A stretch of DNA of 64,000 nt from Comamonas sp. SCN 67-35 (GTDB lineage: Bacteria > Pseudomonadota > Gammaproteobacteria > Burkholderiales > Burkholderiaceae_C): positions 1 to 64,000 of the forward strand of contig MEFV01000015.1 in the NCBI GenBank assembly GCA_001725255.1, in the 5' to 3' direction. The notes under the pieces are model-generated. The model searched no databases and was not told the origin of the DNA. It saw only the letters and a list, made by a program, of their open reading frames with translations. Of this stretch, positions 17,693-28,286 are shown in pieces (positions within the stretch are counted from its first letter, which is position 1; each line of letters opens with the position of its first letter). A program made the translations under genes and the position numbers.

Positions 17693-18346
17693 ATGCCGAA
17701 ACTCCGCGTCCATTGCTTCACGATCTCGCTGGACGGTTATGGTGCCGGGCCGCGCCAGGACCTGGAACACCCCCTCGGGGTCGGCGGGGAGAGACTGCAC
17801 GGCTGGATGGTTCCCACGCGCACCTTTCAGCACAAGGTGCTGGGCGTCAGCGGCGGCGAGCGTGGTGTGGACGACGACCTCACGGCGTGCGGCTTTGCCC
17901 ACGTCGGCGCCTGGATTCTGGGCCGCAACATGTTCGGCCCCGTCCGGGGCGCCTGGCCGGACCATGCCTGGAAGGGCTGGTGGGGTGACAACCCGCCCTA
18001 TCACACACCGGTTTTCGTGCTCACTCACCACGAACGGCCGAGTATCCCCATGGAAGGCGGCACCACCTTCCACTTCGTCACCGACGGCATCCATGCCGCC
18101 CTGCAACGGGCGACCGAGGCCGCGGGCGACCTGGACGTGCGCCTGGGTGGTGGCGTGGCCACCGTCCGGCAATACCTGCAGGCCGGGCTCATCGACGAGA
18201 TGCACGTCGCCATCAGCCCCGTGTTGCTGGGCAGCGGAGAACACCTGTTCGGCGGCCTGGACGGGGTGGCGCTGGGTTACCAGTGCAGCCGGCACGTGGC
18301 CACCGCCCATGCGATGCATTGCACTCTCACGAGACGCGCGCCGTGA
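17693..18346 (+). CDS. Dihydrofolate-reductase/RibD C-terminal family protein
   Basis: This 217-residue protein of the RibD C-terminal/DHFR-like superfamily starts LRVHCFTISLDGYGAGPRQD. It has the NADPH-pocket style block AWILGRNMFGPVRG and the conserved DVRLGGGVATVRQYLQAGLIDEMHVAISPVLLG, cut here into its recognisable halves GGGVATVRQYL and ISPVLLGSGE. It is not the metabolic FolA: the length and the GGG motif belong to the 'dihydrofolate reductase family' reductases of unknown substrate. It lies fourth in the five-gene run. Confidence 0.87.
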   Translation: MPKLRVHCFTISLDGYGAGPRQDLEHPLGVGGERLHGWMVPTRTFQHKVLGVSGGERGVDDDLTACGFAHVGAWILGRNMFGPVRGAWPDHAWKGWWGDNPPYHTPVFVLTHHERPSIPMEGGTTFHFVTDGIHAALQRATEAAGDLDVRLGGGVATVRQYLQAGLIDEMHVAISPVLLGSGEHLFGGLDGVALGYQCSRHVATAHAMHCTLTRRAP

Positions 18347-18418
18347 CGCAGGAGGTCACCTGCGACAACACATCGCGACCGAAGCGGCCTTTCTCATTCG
18401 ATCACCCAGGAGCCTTTC

Positions 18419-18805
18419 ATGAAACCCAACCCCGTCGTCTGGTTCGAAATCTACGTGCAGGATCTCACGCGCGCCCAGCGCTTCTACGAGACGGTCTTCC
18501 AGTGCGCACTGCAGACGCTGGCGACGCCCGCCGGGCTGGAGGGCGGCATGCAGATGCTGTCCTTCCCCGGCGACATGAGTACCATGGGCTCGGGTGGCAT
18601 GCTGGTCAGGATGGACGGCGTGCCCTCTGGCGGCGGCGGCACGCTGGTGTACTTTGCCTGCGACGACTGCGCCGTGGAACAGGGCCGGGTGGTGGCCGCG
18701 GGCGGCCAGGTGCTCAAGCCCAAGTTCTCCATTGCCCCGCACGGCCACATTGCCCTGGTGGCGGATACCGAGGGCAACTGCATCGGCCTGCACTCCATGA
18801 ACTGA
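18419..18805 (+). CDS. VOC-family protein
   Basis: This 128-residue single-domain VOC protein starts VVWFEIYVQDLTRAQRFYE and ends LVADTEGNCIGLHSM. The glyoxalase-like strands at about 5-55 and 70-125 form the paired beta-alpha-beta units. The metal-ligand positions are not all obvious, so I cannot tell whether it is an enzyme or a binding protein. It is the last gene of the run facing TetR. AGGAG precedes the ATG. Confidence 0.87.
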   Translation: MKPNPVVWFEIYVQDLTRAQRFYETVFQCALQTLATPAGLEGGMQMLSFPGDMSTMGSGGMLVRMDGVPSGGGGTLVYFACDDCAVEQGRVVAAGGQVLKPKFSIAPHGHIALVADTEGNCIGLHSMN

Positions 18806-18938
18806 CAAACCGCCATGAGGCAGCCACTCGCTTTGCGCCGCACTGCGTCGGGCGCCGCATGAACATCGATGAGAGGCGCTGGGACTCCGGCCGCTGCGTG
18901 TATTCGCGGGAATGCGCCCCATTCGTTTCAGAACCCGC

Positions 18939-19871
18939 TCACACGCCCAGCATGATCTTGAGGTTCTGCACCGCCGCGCCGCTCGCGCCCTTGCCCAGGT
19001 TGTCCAGCCGTGCGACGAGCACCGCCTGGCGGTAGCTGTCGTTGCCGAACACGCGCAGCTCCAGGTGGTTGGTGTTGTTGAGCGCCTCGGCGTCGAGCTT
19101 GCCGTCGTCCGTGGCAGGCAGCACTTTGACGAACTGTTCGCTGGTGTTGGTCCTGGCGTAATGCGCGGCCAGCAGCTCGTGGATGTCCGCCGCCTTGGGC
19201 GCGCCCTTGAGCAGATCCAGATGCAGCGGCAGCTCCACCAGCATGCCCTGGCGGAAATGGCCCACGGCGGGCACGAAGAGCGGACGGCGCTTGACTCCCG
19301 TGTACTTCATGATCTCGGGCAGGTGCTTGTGCGTCAGGGTCAGCGCGTACAGTTCGAAGGGCGCGGCCTCGCCCTTTTCGTGCGCCTCGATCATCGCGCG
19401 CCCGCCTCCCGAATAGCCGCTCACCGAGGGCAGCACCAGTGGGTAGTCGTCGGGGATCAGGCCGGCATCGACCAGCGGGCGCAGCAGCGCGATTGCGCCG
19501 GTGGCGTAGCAGCCGGGATTGGCCACGCGATCGGACGCGCGTATCGCTTCGAGCTGGCCCTCGGCCAGTTCGGGAAAGCCGAACACCCAGCCGGGGGCTG
19601 TGCGGTGCGCGGTCGAGGCGTCGATGATCTTGATCGCGCGGCCGGTCTCGGCGGTGATCGCGTCCACCATGGCCGCGGTTTCGCGCGCGGCGTCGTCGTG
19701 CAGGCAGAGGATGACCAGATCGACGCCCGCGATCAGCGCGCGCTTGGCCTGCGCGTCCTTGCGCAGCGCGGGATCGATGCTCGCCAATTCGATCCGCGGC
19801 AGCGCCTGCAGGCGCTCGCGAATCTGCAGGCCGGTGGTGCCGGCCTCTCCGTCGATGAATACCCTGGCCAT
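18939..19871 (-). CDS. argC: N-acetyl-gamma-glutamyl-phosphate reductase, type 2
   Basis: ArgC reduces N-acetylglutamyl-phosphate to the semialdehyde in arginine synthesis. The 310-residue protein is the shorter type 2 form. It has the N-terminal NADP-binding segment [14 protein letters not shown], the catalytic cysteine in [11 protein letters not shown], and the conserved [12 protein letters not shown] and [11 protein letters not shown]. The start at 19871 is supported by AAGGAG 8 bases upstream. A longer frame reaches 19952 without such a site. It diverges from sucC across about 210 bases. Confidence 0.93.
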   Translation of the reverse strand: MARVFIDGEAGTTGLQIRERLQALPRIELASIDPALRKDAQAKRALIAGVDLVILCLHDDAARETAAMVDAITAETGRAIKIIDASTAHRTAPGWVFGFPELAEGQLEAIRASDRVANPGCYATGAIALLRPLVDAGLIPDDYPLVLPSVSGYSGGGRAMIEAHEKGEAAPFELYALTLTHKHLPEIMKYTGVKRRPLFVPAVGHFRQGMLVELPLHLDLLKGAPKAADIHELLAAHYARTNTSEQFVKVLPATDDGKLDAEALNNTNHLELRVFGNDSYRQAVLVARLDNLGKGASGAAVQNLKIMLGV

Positions 19872-20084
19872 GGGGTGCACTCCTTTTCGCTTTCCGTCCG
19901 AACACGCGGGGGCATGCCGCCCACGCGTGTGCTGCATCGCAACATGATACATTTACCGGTTGCCGGGGTCGTGTCGCGGCTGCGCCTGCAGCTGCCCACG
20001 ATAGAACACCCGAATACCTGCGGTCCTGCATGCGCTCTTCGGCAGTACGGGTAAAGACACCATCCTTCCATTGAGAGAGACCTC

Positions 20085-21245
<1,161 letters not shown>

Positions 21246-21260
21246 GCCCGGGAGCATTTC

Positions 21261-22154
21261 ATGTCGATTTACGTCAACAAAGACACCAAGGTCATCACCC
21301 AGGGCATCACCGGCAAGACCGGGCAGTTTCACACCGGCAAGTGCCAGGAGTACGCCAACGGCAAGAACTGCTTCGTCGCGGGCGTGAACCCCAAGAAGGC
21401 GGGCGAGAAGATCTTCGACATCCCGATCTACGGCACGGTCAAGGAGGCCGCCGCGCAGACCGGCGCCACCGTCAGCGTGATCTACGTGCCGCCGGCGGGC
21501 GCGGCGGCGGCCATCTGGGAAGCGGTGGAAGCCGACCTGGACCTGGCGATCTGCATCACCGAGGGCATTCCGGTGCGCGACATGCTGCAGGTGCGCAACC
21601 AGATGAAGGCCAAGGAAGCCAAGGGCGGCAAGAAGACGCTGCTGCTCGGCCCCAACTGCCCGGGCCTGATCACGCCCGACGAAATCAAGATCGGCATCAT
21701 GCCCGGCCACATCCACATGAAGGGCCGCGTTGGCGTGGTCAGCCGTTCCGGCACGCTCACCTATGAAGCCGTGGGTCAGCTCACCGAACTGGGCATCGGC
21801 CAGTCGTCGGCCGTGGGCATCGGCGGCGACCCGATCAACGGTCTCAAGCACATCGACGTGATGCAGGCCTTCAACGACGATCCCGACACTGACGCCGTGA
21901 TCATGATCGGCGAGATCGGTGGCCCGGACGAGGCCGAGGCCGCGCGCTGGTGCAAGACCCATATGAAAAAACCCGTCGTCGGCTTCATTGCCGGGGTGAC
22001 GGCGCCGGCGGGCAAACGCATGGGCCATGCCGGCGCGCTGATCTCAGGCGGCGCCGACACCGCCGAGGCCAAGCTGGCGGTGATGGAGGAGTGCGGCTTC
22101 AAGATCACGCGCAACCCGTCGGAAATGGGGCGGCTGCTCAAGAGCCTGATCTGA
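21261..22154 (+). CDS. sucD: Succinate-CoA ligase, alpha subunit
   Basis: SucD binds CoA and carries the phosphohistidine of succinyl-CoA synthetase. The 297-residue protein shows the CoA-binding Rossmann start ([14 protein letters not shown]), the conserved GPNCPG segment, the phosphate-power-helix region [11 protein letters not shown], and the active-site histidine in [13 protein letters not shown] near residue 253. GGGAG lies 6-10 bases before the ATG. Overall it is ordinary and intact. Confidence 0.98.
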   Translation: MSIYVNKDTKVITQGITGKTGQFHTGKCQEYANGKNCFVAGVNPKKAGEKIFDIPIYGTVKEAAAQTGATVSVIYVPPAGAAAAIWEAVEADLDLAICITEGIPVRDMLQVRNQMKAKEAKGGKKTLLLGPNCPGLITPDEIKIGIMPGHIHMKGRVGVVSRSGTLTYEAVGQLTELGIGQSSAVGIGGDPINGLKHIDVMQAFNDDPDTDAVIMIGEIGGPDEAEAARWCKTHMKKPVVGFIAGVTAPAGKRMGHAGALISGGADTAEAKLAVMEECGFKITRNPSEMGRLLKSLI

Positions 22155-22174
22155 GCCCACGGCAGCGGCCCCTG

Positions 22175-22206
22175 AAAAGCCAGTTGCGGGTGCGACTGGC
22201 TTTTTC
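22175..22206 (+). terminator. Intrinsic terminator of the sucCD operon
   Basis: A 13-bp stem (AAAAGCCAGTTGC with GCGACTGGCTTTT, one wobble pair) closes a GGGT loop and continues into TTTTT. It lies 20 bases after the sucD stop. Confidence 0.9.
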
Positions 22207-22296
22207 CGTATGGGACGGCATGATTTGCAGTTTCTTGCGGATTTTGCGATGGATGGTGATAAAAGCTGGCATCCTGCAACCCACTGCATTTCATCC

Positions 22297-23082
22297 ATGT
22301 CCTTGCCCCTGGATTACGAATTCTGCGCACGCACGGACGTAGGACGGGTGCGCGGCAACAATGAAGACTCCGTGGCCGTCAGCCGGGACGCGCGCATGGT
22401 GATCGTGGCCGATGGCATGGGGGGCTACAACGCCGGAGAGGTGGCCAGCGTCATGGTCGTGCAGATCCTCAATCGCGAGCTGCGCAACCGCCTGGTCGCG
22501 GCGGGCGCCAGCGCCGATGCAGCCGTGGTGCGCGACATGCTGATGACGAGTGTCGATCGTGCAAACAGCGCGATCTACCAGGCGGCCAGGGCGCATGCGC
22601 ACTACGCCGGCATGGGAACCACGCTGATCGTCGGCCTGTTTGGCGATTGCCGCGTGGTGATCGGTCACATCGGCGATTCGCGCGCCTATCTGCTGCGCGA
22701 CGGCGTCTTCACCCGCCTGACGCGCGACCACACCTGGCTGCAGGAGCAGATAGACAAGGGGGCGATGACGCCCCTGGAGGCGCAGCGATCGGGCATGCGC
22801 AGCCTGCTGACGCGTGCCGTGGGGGTCGATCCCCAGGTTCATCTGGAGGTGAATGAGTTTCCGGTCGTGCCTGGCGATCTCTTTCTGTTCTGCTCGGACG
22901 GCCTCACCGACAGCATCGATGACGCCGAGCTCGCCGTGCTGCTGCGGGATCCGTCACCCCTGCCCACACTGACCGAGCGCCTCGTGCAGCAGGCGAACGC
23001 GTTGGGCGGGCGTGACAACATCAGTGCGCTCCTGGTTCGTGCCGGTGCCGCAGCATCCGTGGATGCGGGTCATCCCCGATAA
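22297..23082 (+). CDS. PP2C-type serine/threonine protein phosphatase
   Basis: This 261-residue Stp1/PppA-like phosphatase has the metal-binding motifs in order: RGNNEDSV (about 19-26), VADGMGGYNAGEVAS, GMGTTLIVGLF, GHIGDSRAYLLRDG, LFCSDGLTDSIDD and GGRDNISALLV. All the aspartates expected for the di-metal centre are present. It is cytoplasmic, with no membrane segment. The stop overlaps the first possible ATG of the FHA gene (TAATG), and an MBL hydrolase follows. No Ser/Thr kinase is in the window, so its substrates must be phosphorylated by a kinase encoded elsewhere. Confidence 0.95.
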   Translation: MSLPLDYEFCARTDVGRVRGNNEDSVAVSRDARMVIVADGMGGYNAGEVASVMVVQILNRELRNRLVAAGASADAAVVRDMLMTSVDRANSAIYQAARAHAHYAGMGTTLIVGLFGDCRVVIGHIGDSRAYLLRDGVFTRLTRDHTWLQEQIDKGAMTPLEAQRSGMRSLLTRAVGVDPQVHLEVNEFPVVPGDLFLFCSDGLTDSIDDAELAVLLRDPSPLPTLTERLVQQANALGGRDNISALLVRAGAAASVDAGHPR

Positions 23083-23105
23083 TGAATCAAAAGAGGAAAT
23101 GTCGC

Positions 23106-23717
23106 ATGCCCAGTCTGGTTTTCCTGCTTGATGGCGCGGTGGTGAAGGAAGTAGAACTCGTCAAGCCTCGCACGACGCTTGGGCGGCGCCCCAACAACGA
23201 CATCATTGTCGACAACCTCACCGTCAGTGGCGAGCATGCGGCGCTGCACCTGCTGGATCAGACGGTGGAGGTGCAGGACCTGGGCAGCACCAATGGCACT
23301 TTCGTCAACGGTCAGCCCGTCGAGCGGCAGGTGCTGCACGATGGGGACCAGGTCATCATCGGCAAGTACGAGGTGCGTTTCGCCGATGCGCGCCAGCGCT
23401 TCGCGAAAACCGCGGATGCGCAGGAGCGCACGTCGGCGCCCTCGCCTGCGCCGGTGCGAAGAGATGCCTTTGTCCGCGTGTTGACCGGCCCGGGGGCGGG
23501 GCGCGAGGTGGCGCTCACGAAGGTGGTGACCACCCTGGGAAAACCCGGCGAGGTCGTGGCTTCGGTCACGCACCGGCCGCATGGCTTCGTGCTGACCCGG
23601 GTCGATGGCCCCGTCGCACCCGTGATCAATGGACGGCCGGTGCTGGAACCGCAAGCTCTCAAGGCCGGAGATCGCATCCTGCTGGCGGACGTGGAAATGG
23701 AATTTCTCTTGCGCTGA
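23106..23717 (+). CDS. FHA-domain protein with a second, diverged FHA-like domain
   Basis: The first domain (about 1-95) is a standard phosphothreonine-binding FHA fold: TLGRRPNNDIIVDN, then TVSGEHAALHLL, then LGSTNGTFVNG. The second half (about 120-203) repeats the layout (VTTLGKPGEVVASVTHRPHGF and INGRPVLEPQALKAGDRI) but lacks the SxxH signature, so it may be structural. The ATG at 23106 follows AGAGGAAA. An alternative ATG at 23082 overlaps the phosphatase stop. Coupling to a PP2C gene fits a phospho-threonine reader whose ligand the phosphatase removes. Confidence 0.9.
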   Translation: MPSLVFLLDGAVVKEVELVKPRTTLGRRPNNDIIVDNLTVSGEHAALHLLDQTVEVQDLGSTNGTFVNGQPVERQVLHDGDQVIIGKYEVRFADARQRFAKTADAQERTSAPSPAPVRRDAFVRVLTGPGAGREVALTKVVTTLGKPGEVVASVTHRPHGFVLTRVDGPVAPVINGRPVLEPQALKAGDRILLADVEMEFLLR

Positions 23718-23730
23718 CGCGGGACATGCC

Positions 23731-24522
23731 ATGAAAGTGCGCGTGCTCGGATGCAGTGGTTCCATCGCCCGGGGCTGCCGCACGACCGCCTTCCTGGTGG
23801 GCGAGCATGTCCTCGTGGATGCCGGCACGGGCGTGGGCGGGCTCACGGTGCGGGACATGCGCGCCATCACCCACGTCTTTCTCACGCACTCGCACCTGGA
23901 CCATATCGCCGCGCTACCCCTGTTGCTCGATACCGTGGGTACCCGTCGCGCAGCGCCCTTGCAGGTGTTTGCTTTGCCGCAGACGCTCGATGCCTTGCGC
24001 CAGCACGTGTTCAACAACGTGATCTGGCCCGATTTCACCCGCATTCCGCATCCCGGCGCTCCCATGGTTCAGTTGCAACCCTTGGGCGTGGGTGATGTCT
24101 TCGTGGTGGCCGGCGTCACGCTGGAAGTGCTGCCCGCGCGTCACAGCGTGCCCGCCGTCGGCTATGCGGCGCGCGGTGATGGCGCGTGGTGGGTCTTCAG
24201 TGGAGACACGCAGGGGCAGGAGCCTGCCTTCTGGCCGCGCGTGAATGCCTTGCAGGCCCAGGCGCCGGGGGTGGGCGCACTGGTGATCGAAACGGCCTTC
24301 AGCAATCAGGAAGAGGCCCTGGCGCGCAAGAGCGGGCACCTGTCGCCCGCGGGGCTTGCGAGGGAATTGGCGCAGCTTCAGCCGAAGGGGGCGTTTCCCA
24401 TCTATCTTTCGCACTTCAAGCCAAGCGAGGGCGCCACCATCCTGGCCGAGGTGCGCGCGCTCGAAAGCGGTTTCGATCTGCAGATCGTGGATCTGCAGAC
24501 CGTGGACACCCTGGACGTCTGA
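23731..24522 (+). CDS. MBL-fold metallo-hydrolase, class II cyclic-nucleotide phosphodiesterase-like
   Basis: This 263-residue metallo-beta-lactamase-fold hydrolase has the metal motif THSHLDHIAALPLL at about residue 51. Further ligands appear in the segments LPARHSVPAVGY, FSGDTQG and YLSHFKP. The layout, with early LGCSGSIARGCRTTAFLVG and a TPxxIETAF-like GALVIETAFSNQEE, resembles class II cAMP/cGMP phosphodiesterases rather than beta-lactamases or glyoxalase II. If so, it would degrade a cyclic nucleotide. The window also encodes a cNMP-binding protein at 6560 but no cyclase. It is the third gene of the PP2C-FHA-MBL run. Confidence 0.82.
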   Translation: MKVRVLGCSGSIARGCRTTAFLVGEHVLVDAGTGVGGLTVRDMRAITHVFLTHSHLDHIAALPLLLDTVGTRRAAPLQVFALPQTLDALRQHVFNNVIWPDFTRIPHPGAPMVQLQPLGVGDVFVVAGVTLEVLPARHSVPAVGYAARGDGAWWVFSGDTQGQEPAFWPRVNALQAQAPGVGALVIETAFSNQEEALARKSGHLSPAGLARELAQLQPKGAFPIYLSHFKPSEGATILAEVRALESGFDLQIVDLQTVDTLDV

Positions 24523-24538
24523 CCCCGAGCCTTGGCCG

Positions 24539-27280
24539 TCATGCCAGGTTCTGCGCCAGCCGGTGGCGCAATTCATCGACGTCTATGCCGCGGCGCCGGG
24601 CCATGTCCTGCACCTGGTCGTCGCCGATCTGGCCCGCCGTGAAGTAGGTGGCCTGCGGGTGCGCCAGGTAGAAGCCGCTCACGCTCGAAGGCGGAATCAT
24701 GGCAAAGCTGTCGGTCACCTCGATCCCGACCTCGGGCGCGTTCAGCGTGTCGAACAGGGTTTTCTTGACCGTGTGGTCGGGGCAGGCCGGGTAGCCGGGG
24801 GCGGGGCGTATGCCCTGGTATTTCTCGGCGATCATCGCGTCGCGGTCCAGCGTTTCATCGGCGGCGTAGCCCCACAGGTCGCGCCGCACGCGCGCGTGCA
24901 GGCATTCGGCGAATGATTCGGCCAAGCGGTCGCACAGGCCCTTGAAGATGATGTTGGAATAATCGTCGAGCTGATCCAGGAATTCCTTTTCCTTCTTCTC
25001 GGCGCCGATCCCGGCGGTGACGGCGAACATGCCGGCGTAGTCCTTGATGCCCGATTCCTTCGTGGCGATGAAGTCCGCCAGACACCGGCTGGGTCGCATC
25101 ACGCCGTTGACCGGGGTTTTCTCGGTCTGCTGGCGCACGCCGTACCAGGTCATGAGCACTTTTTCCCGGCTTTCATCGGTGTAGAACTCGATGTCGTCGC
25201 CCACGCGGTTGGCTGGGTACAGGCCGATCACGCCGTTGGCCTGCACCCAGCGGCCCTCGATGATGCGCTTGAGCATGGCCTGGCCGTCGGCGAAGACCTT
25301 GCGCGCTTCTTCGCCCACCACCTCGTCCTGCAGGATGGCGGGGTAGGCGCCGGCCAGGTCCCAGGTCTGGAAGAACGGCGCCCAGTCCAGGTATTTGACG
25401 ATTTCCGCCAGGTCGAAATTGACGAAGGCGCGGCGCCCGAGAAAGCGCGGCACCGTGGGCGTGTAGTTCGTGAAATCCACCGGGGTGGCGTTGGCGCGTG
25501 CCTGCGCTATCGTCCACAGCGGCACGCGCTTCTTGCGCGCGTTCAGCTCGCGCACATGCGCGTAGTCGGTCTGGATTTCCGCCAGGTATTCGGCGCGGCC
25601 CTCGCCCAGCAGGCTCTGCGCCACGCCCACGCTGCGCGAGGCGTCGGGCACGTAGATGACGGGACCGTTGTACTTGGGCGCGATCTTCACCGCCGTGTGC
25701 ACGCGCGAGCAGGTCGCGCCGCCGATGAGCAGCGGAATCTGGCGGCTGGTGAAGTACTCGTCCTTGTTCATCTCGGAGGCGACGTGCTGCATCTCCTCCA
25801 GGCTGGGCGTGATCAGGCCCGAGACGCCGACCATGTCGGCATCGAGCTCCTTGGCCTTGGCCAGCAGCTCGTGGGAGGGCACCATCACGCCGAGGTTCAC
25901 GACCTCGAAGTTGTTGCACTGCAGGACCACCGTGACGATGTTCTTGCCAATGTCGTGCACGTCGCCCTTGACGGTACAGACCACCACCTTGCCCTTGCTG
26001 GAAATATCGATGCCCGCCGCCTTCTGCGCCGCCTTTTCGGCCTCGATGTAGGGCACGAGGTGGGCCACGGCCTGCTTCATCACGCGCGCGCTCTTGACCA
26101 CCTGCGGCAAAAACATCTTGCCCGCGCCGAACAGGTCGCCGACCACGTTCATGCCATCCATCAGCGGCCCCTCGATCACCGCCAGCGGCCGCGCGCCGCC
26201 CTGTACGCAGATCTGCTGGTAGGCCTCCTCGGTGTCGGCGACGATGAAATCGGTGATGCCGTGCACCAGCGCATGCGACAGGCGCTGCGCCACCGGCGCG
26301 GGCGCCTCGGGGGTGCCGCGCCATTCGAGCTTCTTGCCATCGTCCCTGGCGGCACCCTTGGCGCTTTCGGCGATTTCCAGCAGCCGCTCAGCCGCGTCGG
26401 GGCGGCGGTTGAGCACCACGTCTTCCACGCGCTCGCGCAACTGCGGCTCCAGGTCGTCGTAGACGCCGACCATGCCGGCGTTGACGATGCCCATGTCCAG
26501 CCCCGCCTTGATCGCGTGGTAGAGGAAGACGGTGTGGATGGCCTCGCGCACCGGGTCGTTGCCGCGGAACGAAAAGCTCACGTTGGAGATGCCGCCCGAA
26601 ACCTTCGCCCCGGGCAGGTGCTGCTTGATCCAGCGCGTGGCCTCGATGAAGTCGGTGCCGTTCTTCGCGTGTTCCTCAATGCCGGTGGCGATCGGAAAGA
26701 CGTTGGGGTCGAAGATGATGTCCTCGGGCGGGAAGCCCACCTCGTCGACCAGAATGCGGTAGGCGCGCTCGCAGATCTCGATGCGCCGCTCGTAGGTGTC
26801 GGCCTGGCCCTGTTCGTCGAACGCCATCACCACGGCGGCGGCGCCGTAGCGCTTGACCAGTCGCGCGTGCTGCTTGAATTCCTCCACACCCTCCTTCATG
26901 CTGATCGAGTTGACGATGCCCTTGCCTTGCAGGCACTGCAGGCCGGCCTCGATCACCTCCCATTTGGAGGAGTCCACCATCACCGGTACCTTGGCGATGT
27001 CGGGCTCGGAGCCGAGCATGCGCAGGAAGCGCACCATCGCCGCCTTGCCGTCGAGCATGGCCTCGTCCATGTTCACGTCGATGATCTGCGCACCGTTTTC
27101 CACCTGCTGGCGCGCCACCGACAGTGCCTCTTCGTACTGCTCGGCGATGATCAGGCGCGCGAACGCCTTGGATCCGGTGACGTTGGTGCGCTCGCCGACG
27201 TTGACGAACAGCGAACCGTCGCCGATTACGACCGGCTCCAGGCCGGAGAGCTTCATGGGAGGGGGGGCAACGACAGACAT
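24539..27280 (-). CDS. metH: Methionine synthase, folate/cobalamin/activation half (split MetH, C-terminal)
   Basis: The 913-residue protein holds the last three MetH modules. First is the pterin-binding barrel ([20 protein letters not shown], about residues 24-43, through about 320). The cobalamin cap and B12 domain follow, with the cobalt-ligand motif [10 protein letters not shown] at about 440. Last is the C-terminal SAM-binding activation domain ([34 protein letters not shown]). Homocysteine is activated by the separate N-terminal half at 14219. The ATG at 27280 is chosen over an upstream frame because AGGTGAG lies 5 bases before it and because the upstream DNA is a SAH riboswitch. Translation is expected to rise when SAH accumulates. 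Confidence 0.95.
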   Translation of the reverse strand: MSVVAPPPMKLSGLEPVVIGDGSLFVNVGERTNVTGSKAFARLIIAEQYEEALSVARQQVENGAQIIDVNMDEAMLDGKAAMVRFLRMLGSEPDIAKVPVMVDSSKWEVIEAGLQCLQGKGIVNSISMKEGVEEFKQHARLVKRYGAAAVVMAFDEQGQADTYERRIEICERAYRILVDEVGFPPEDIIFDPNVFPIATGIEEHAKNGTDFIEATRWIKQHLPGAKVSGGISNVSFSFRGNDPVREAIHTVFLYHAIKAGLDMGIVNAGMVGVYDDLEPQLRERVEDVVLNRRPDAAERLLEIAESAKGAARDDGKKLEWRGTPEAPAPVAQRLSHALVHGITDFIVADTEEAYQQICVQGGARPLAVIEGPLMDGMNVVGDLFGAGKMFLPQVVKSARVMKQAVAHLVPYIEAEKAAQKAAGIDISSKGKVVVCTVKGDVHDIGKNIVTVVLQCNNFEVVNLGVMVPSHELLAKAKELDADMVGVSGLITPSLEEMQHVASEMNKDEYFTSRQIPLLIGGATCSRVHTAVKIAPKYNGPVIYVPDASRSVGVAQSLLGEGRAEYLAEIQTDYAHVRELNARKKRVPLWTIAQARANATPVDFTNYTPTVPRFLGRRAFVNFDLAEIVKYLDWAPFFQTWDLAGAYPAILQDEVVGEEARKVFADGQAMLKRIIEGRWVQANGVIGLYPANRVGDDIEFYTDESREKVLMTWYGVRQQTEKTPVNGVMRPSRCLADFIATKESGIKDYAGMFAVTAGIGAEKKEKEFLDQLDDYSNIIFKGLCDRLAESFAECLHARVRRDLWGYAADETLDRDAMIAEKYQGIRPAPGYPACPDHTVKKTLFDTLNAPEVGIEVTDSFAMIPPSSVSGFYLAHPQATYFTAGQIGDDQVQDMARRRGIDVDELRHRLAQNLA

Positions 27281-27284
27281 CGAT

Positions 27285-27396
27285 CTCACCTGCGCGGGGG
27301 CGTGCGCGACATGAACAGGTGAGCGCCGTTGGAGGGAACCGGTGTCTTCAAGCCTGACAGGCACTGGATGGCCCGCTGCAGCGCTCCTTGAAAACA
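27285..27396 (-). ncRNA. SAH riboswitch with anti-ribosome-binding-site expression platform
   Basis: Read on the minus strand, TTCAAG (27392-27387) pairs with CTTGAA (27352-27347) to form P1. Right after its first strand comes the hallmark GAGCGCTGC (27386-27378). Downstream is AACGGCGCTC (27330-27321), whose GCGCTC pairs with GAGCGC as the pseudoknot. This order matches the S-adenosylhomocysteine riboswitch family. In addition CTCACCTG (27323-27316) is exactly complementary to CAGGTGAG (27292-27285), which contains the metH ribosome-binding site. It shares three bases with the pseudoknot strand, so ligand binding should release the site. Confidence 0.88.
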
Positions 27397-27527
27397 AAGG
27401 TCAATTTTATCGATGAGCGGCGCGCGCTGCAGTGCAGGCGTCGGCGGACTGGGGCGCCTCAGTTGTTGGCGCGATCGTCCTGCTCGTGCTCTACGATCTG
27501 CCGCGCAAGAAATCCTGGGCAGTCTGC

Positions 27528-28277
27528 TCAGCGCACCGGCAGGAACTGCAGCAGGCCGGCTCCCAGCAGGCTCTGCACGTAGTTGATCGCGGCACGGCGC
27601 AGGCGCTCGTCGGCAAGCTCGGCGAGCAGGTCCAGGCGCGCGATGATCTTGCCGAATTCGCGCTCGAAGCTCAGGTTGCGCGTGCCGTCGGCCGCGATGT
27701 CGTCCGCGAGCAGCAGCGGCGCGCCGCGGTCGTCGCGCCGCTGCGCAAGAATCCACGCGGCAATTTCGACGTTGCGCGCCGCGTTGTAGATGTGTTGCGC
27801 GTCGATGTTGTCGAGCAGGTAGAACGCCGTCTTGCCACCATGGGCGGTGACTAGCATGTCCACGGTGGCCATGACGAGCGCGGCCACGCGGTCGCCCATG
27901 AACTCGCGGGACATGGCGAACGCCATGGCATCGATGTCTCGCCGGCCCTGCAGGGCCGGCCATGTCTGCTGCAGATCGATGGCGCTCTGGATGCGCGCGA
28001 GTGCCTGCTCGCGGCTGGTGGCTCCACCCGTGCGCCACTGCGACGGGTTGCGCCGGTAGAGCTTGCCCGCGAGCCGCATCAGGCTGTGCAGGTTGTCGCG
28101 CATCGCCAGCGTGGCAGCGCGGTTGAGCTCGGATTGGGCCAGTTCCCCGTGATTTGCAGGACTGCCCTTGACTTCGCCACGGGGCGTGGGCGCGGAGCTT
28201 GCGCAGCCGAGCAGCAGCGCCACCATGCCCAGGGCCAGGGCGTGAAGAACATGGCGGGTGGCGCGTGGCGTGGACAT
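27528..28277 (-). CDS. Putative lipoprotein of unknown function
   Basis: This 249-residue protein has a lipoprotein signal (basic start, hydrophobic ALALGMVALLLG, lipobox LLGC with Cys at about residue 25). It is therefore probably membrane-anchored and periplasmic. The mature part is mostly helical: LMRLAGKLYRRNPSQWR, IQSAIDLQQTWPAL, AAINYVQSLLGAGLLQF. I recognise no catalytic motif. It lies 9 bases after dinG on the same strand and may be read through from it. Its family appears to be a conserved hypothetical of related betaproteobacteria, but I cannot confirm that here. Confidence 0.75.
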   Translation of the reverse strand: MSTPRATRHVLHALALGMVALLLGCASSAPTPRGEVKGSPANHGELAQSELNRAATLAMRDNLHSLMRLAGKLYRRNPSQWRTGGATSREQALARIQSAIDLQQTWPALQGRRDIDAMAFAMSREFMGDRVAALVMATVDMLVTAHGGKTAFYLLDNIDAQHIYNAARNVEIAAWILAQRRDDRGAPLLLADDIAADGTRNLSFEREFGKIIARLDLLAELADERLRRAAINYVQSLLGAGLLQFLPVR

Positions 28278-28286
28278 GGCAGCGCT

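Noticed and set aside
27393..27527. A cobalamin riboswitch upstream of metH
   Set aside because: No B12-box or related conserved core is visible; the upstream structure is explained by the SAH riboswitch.
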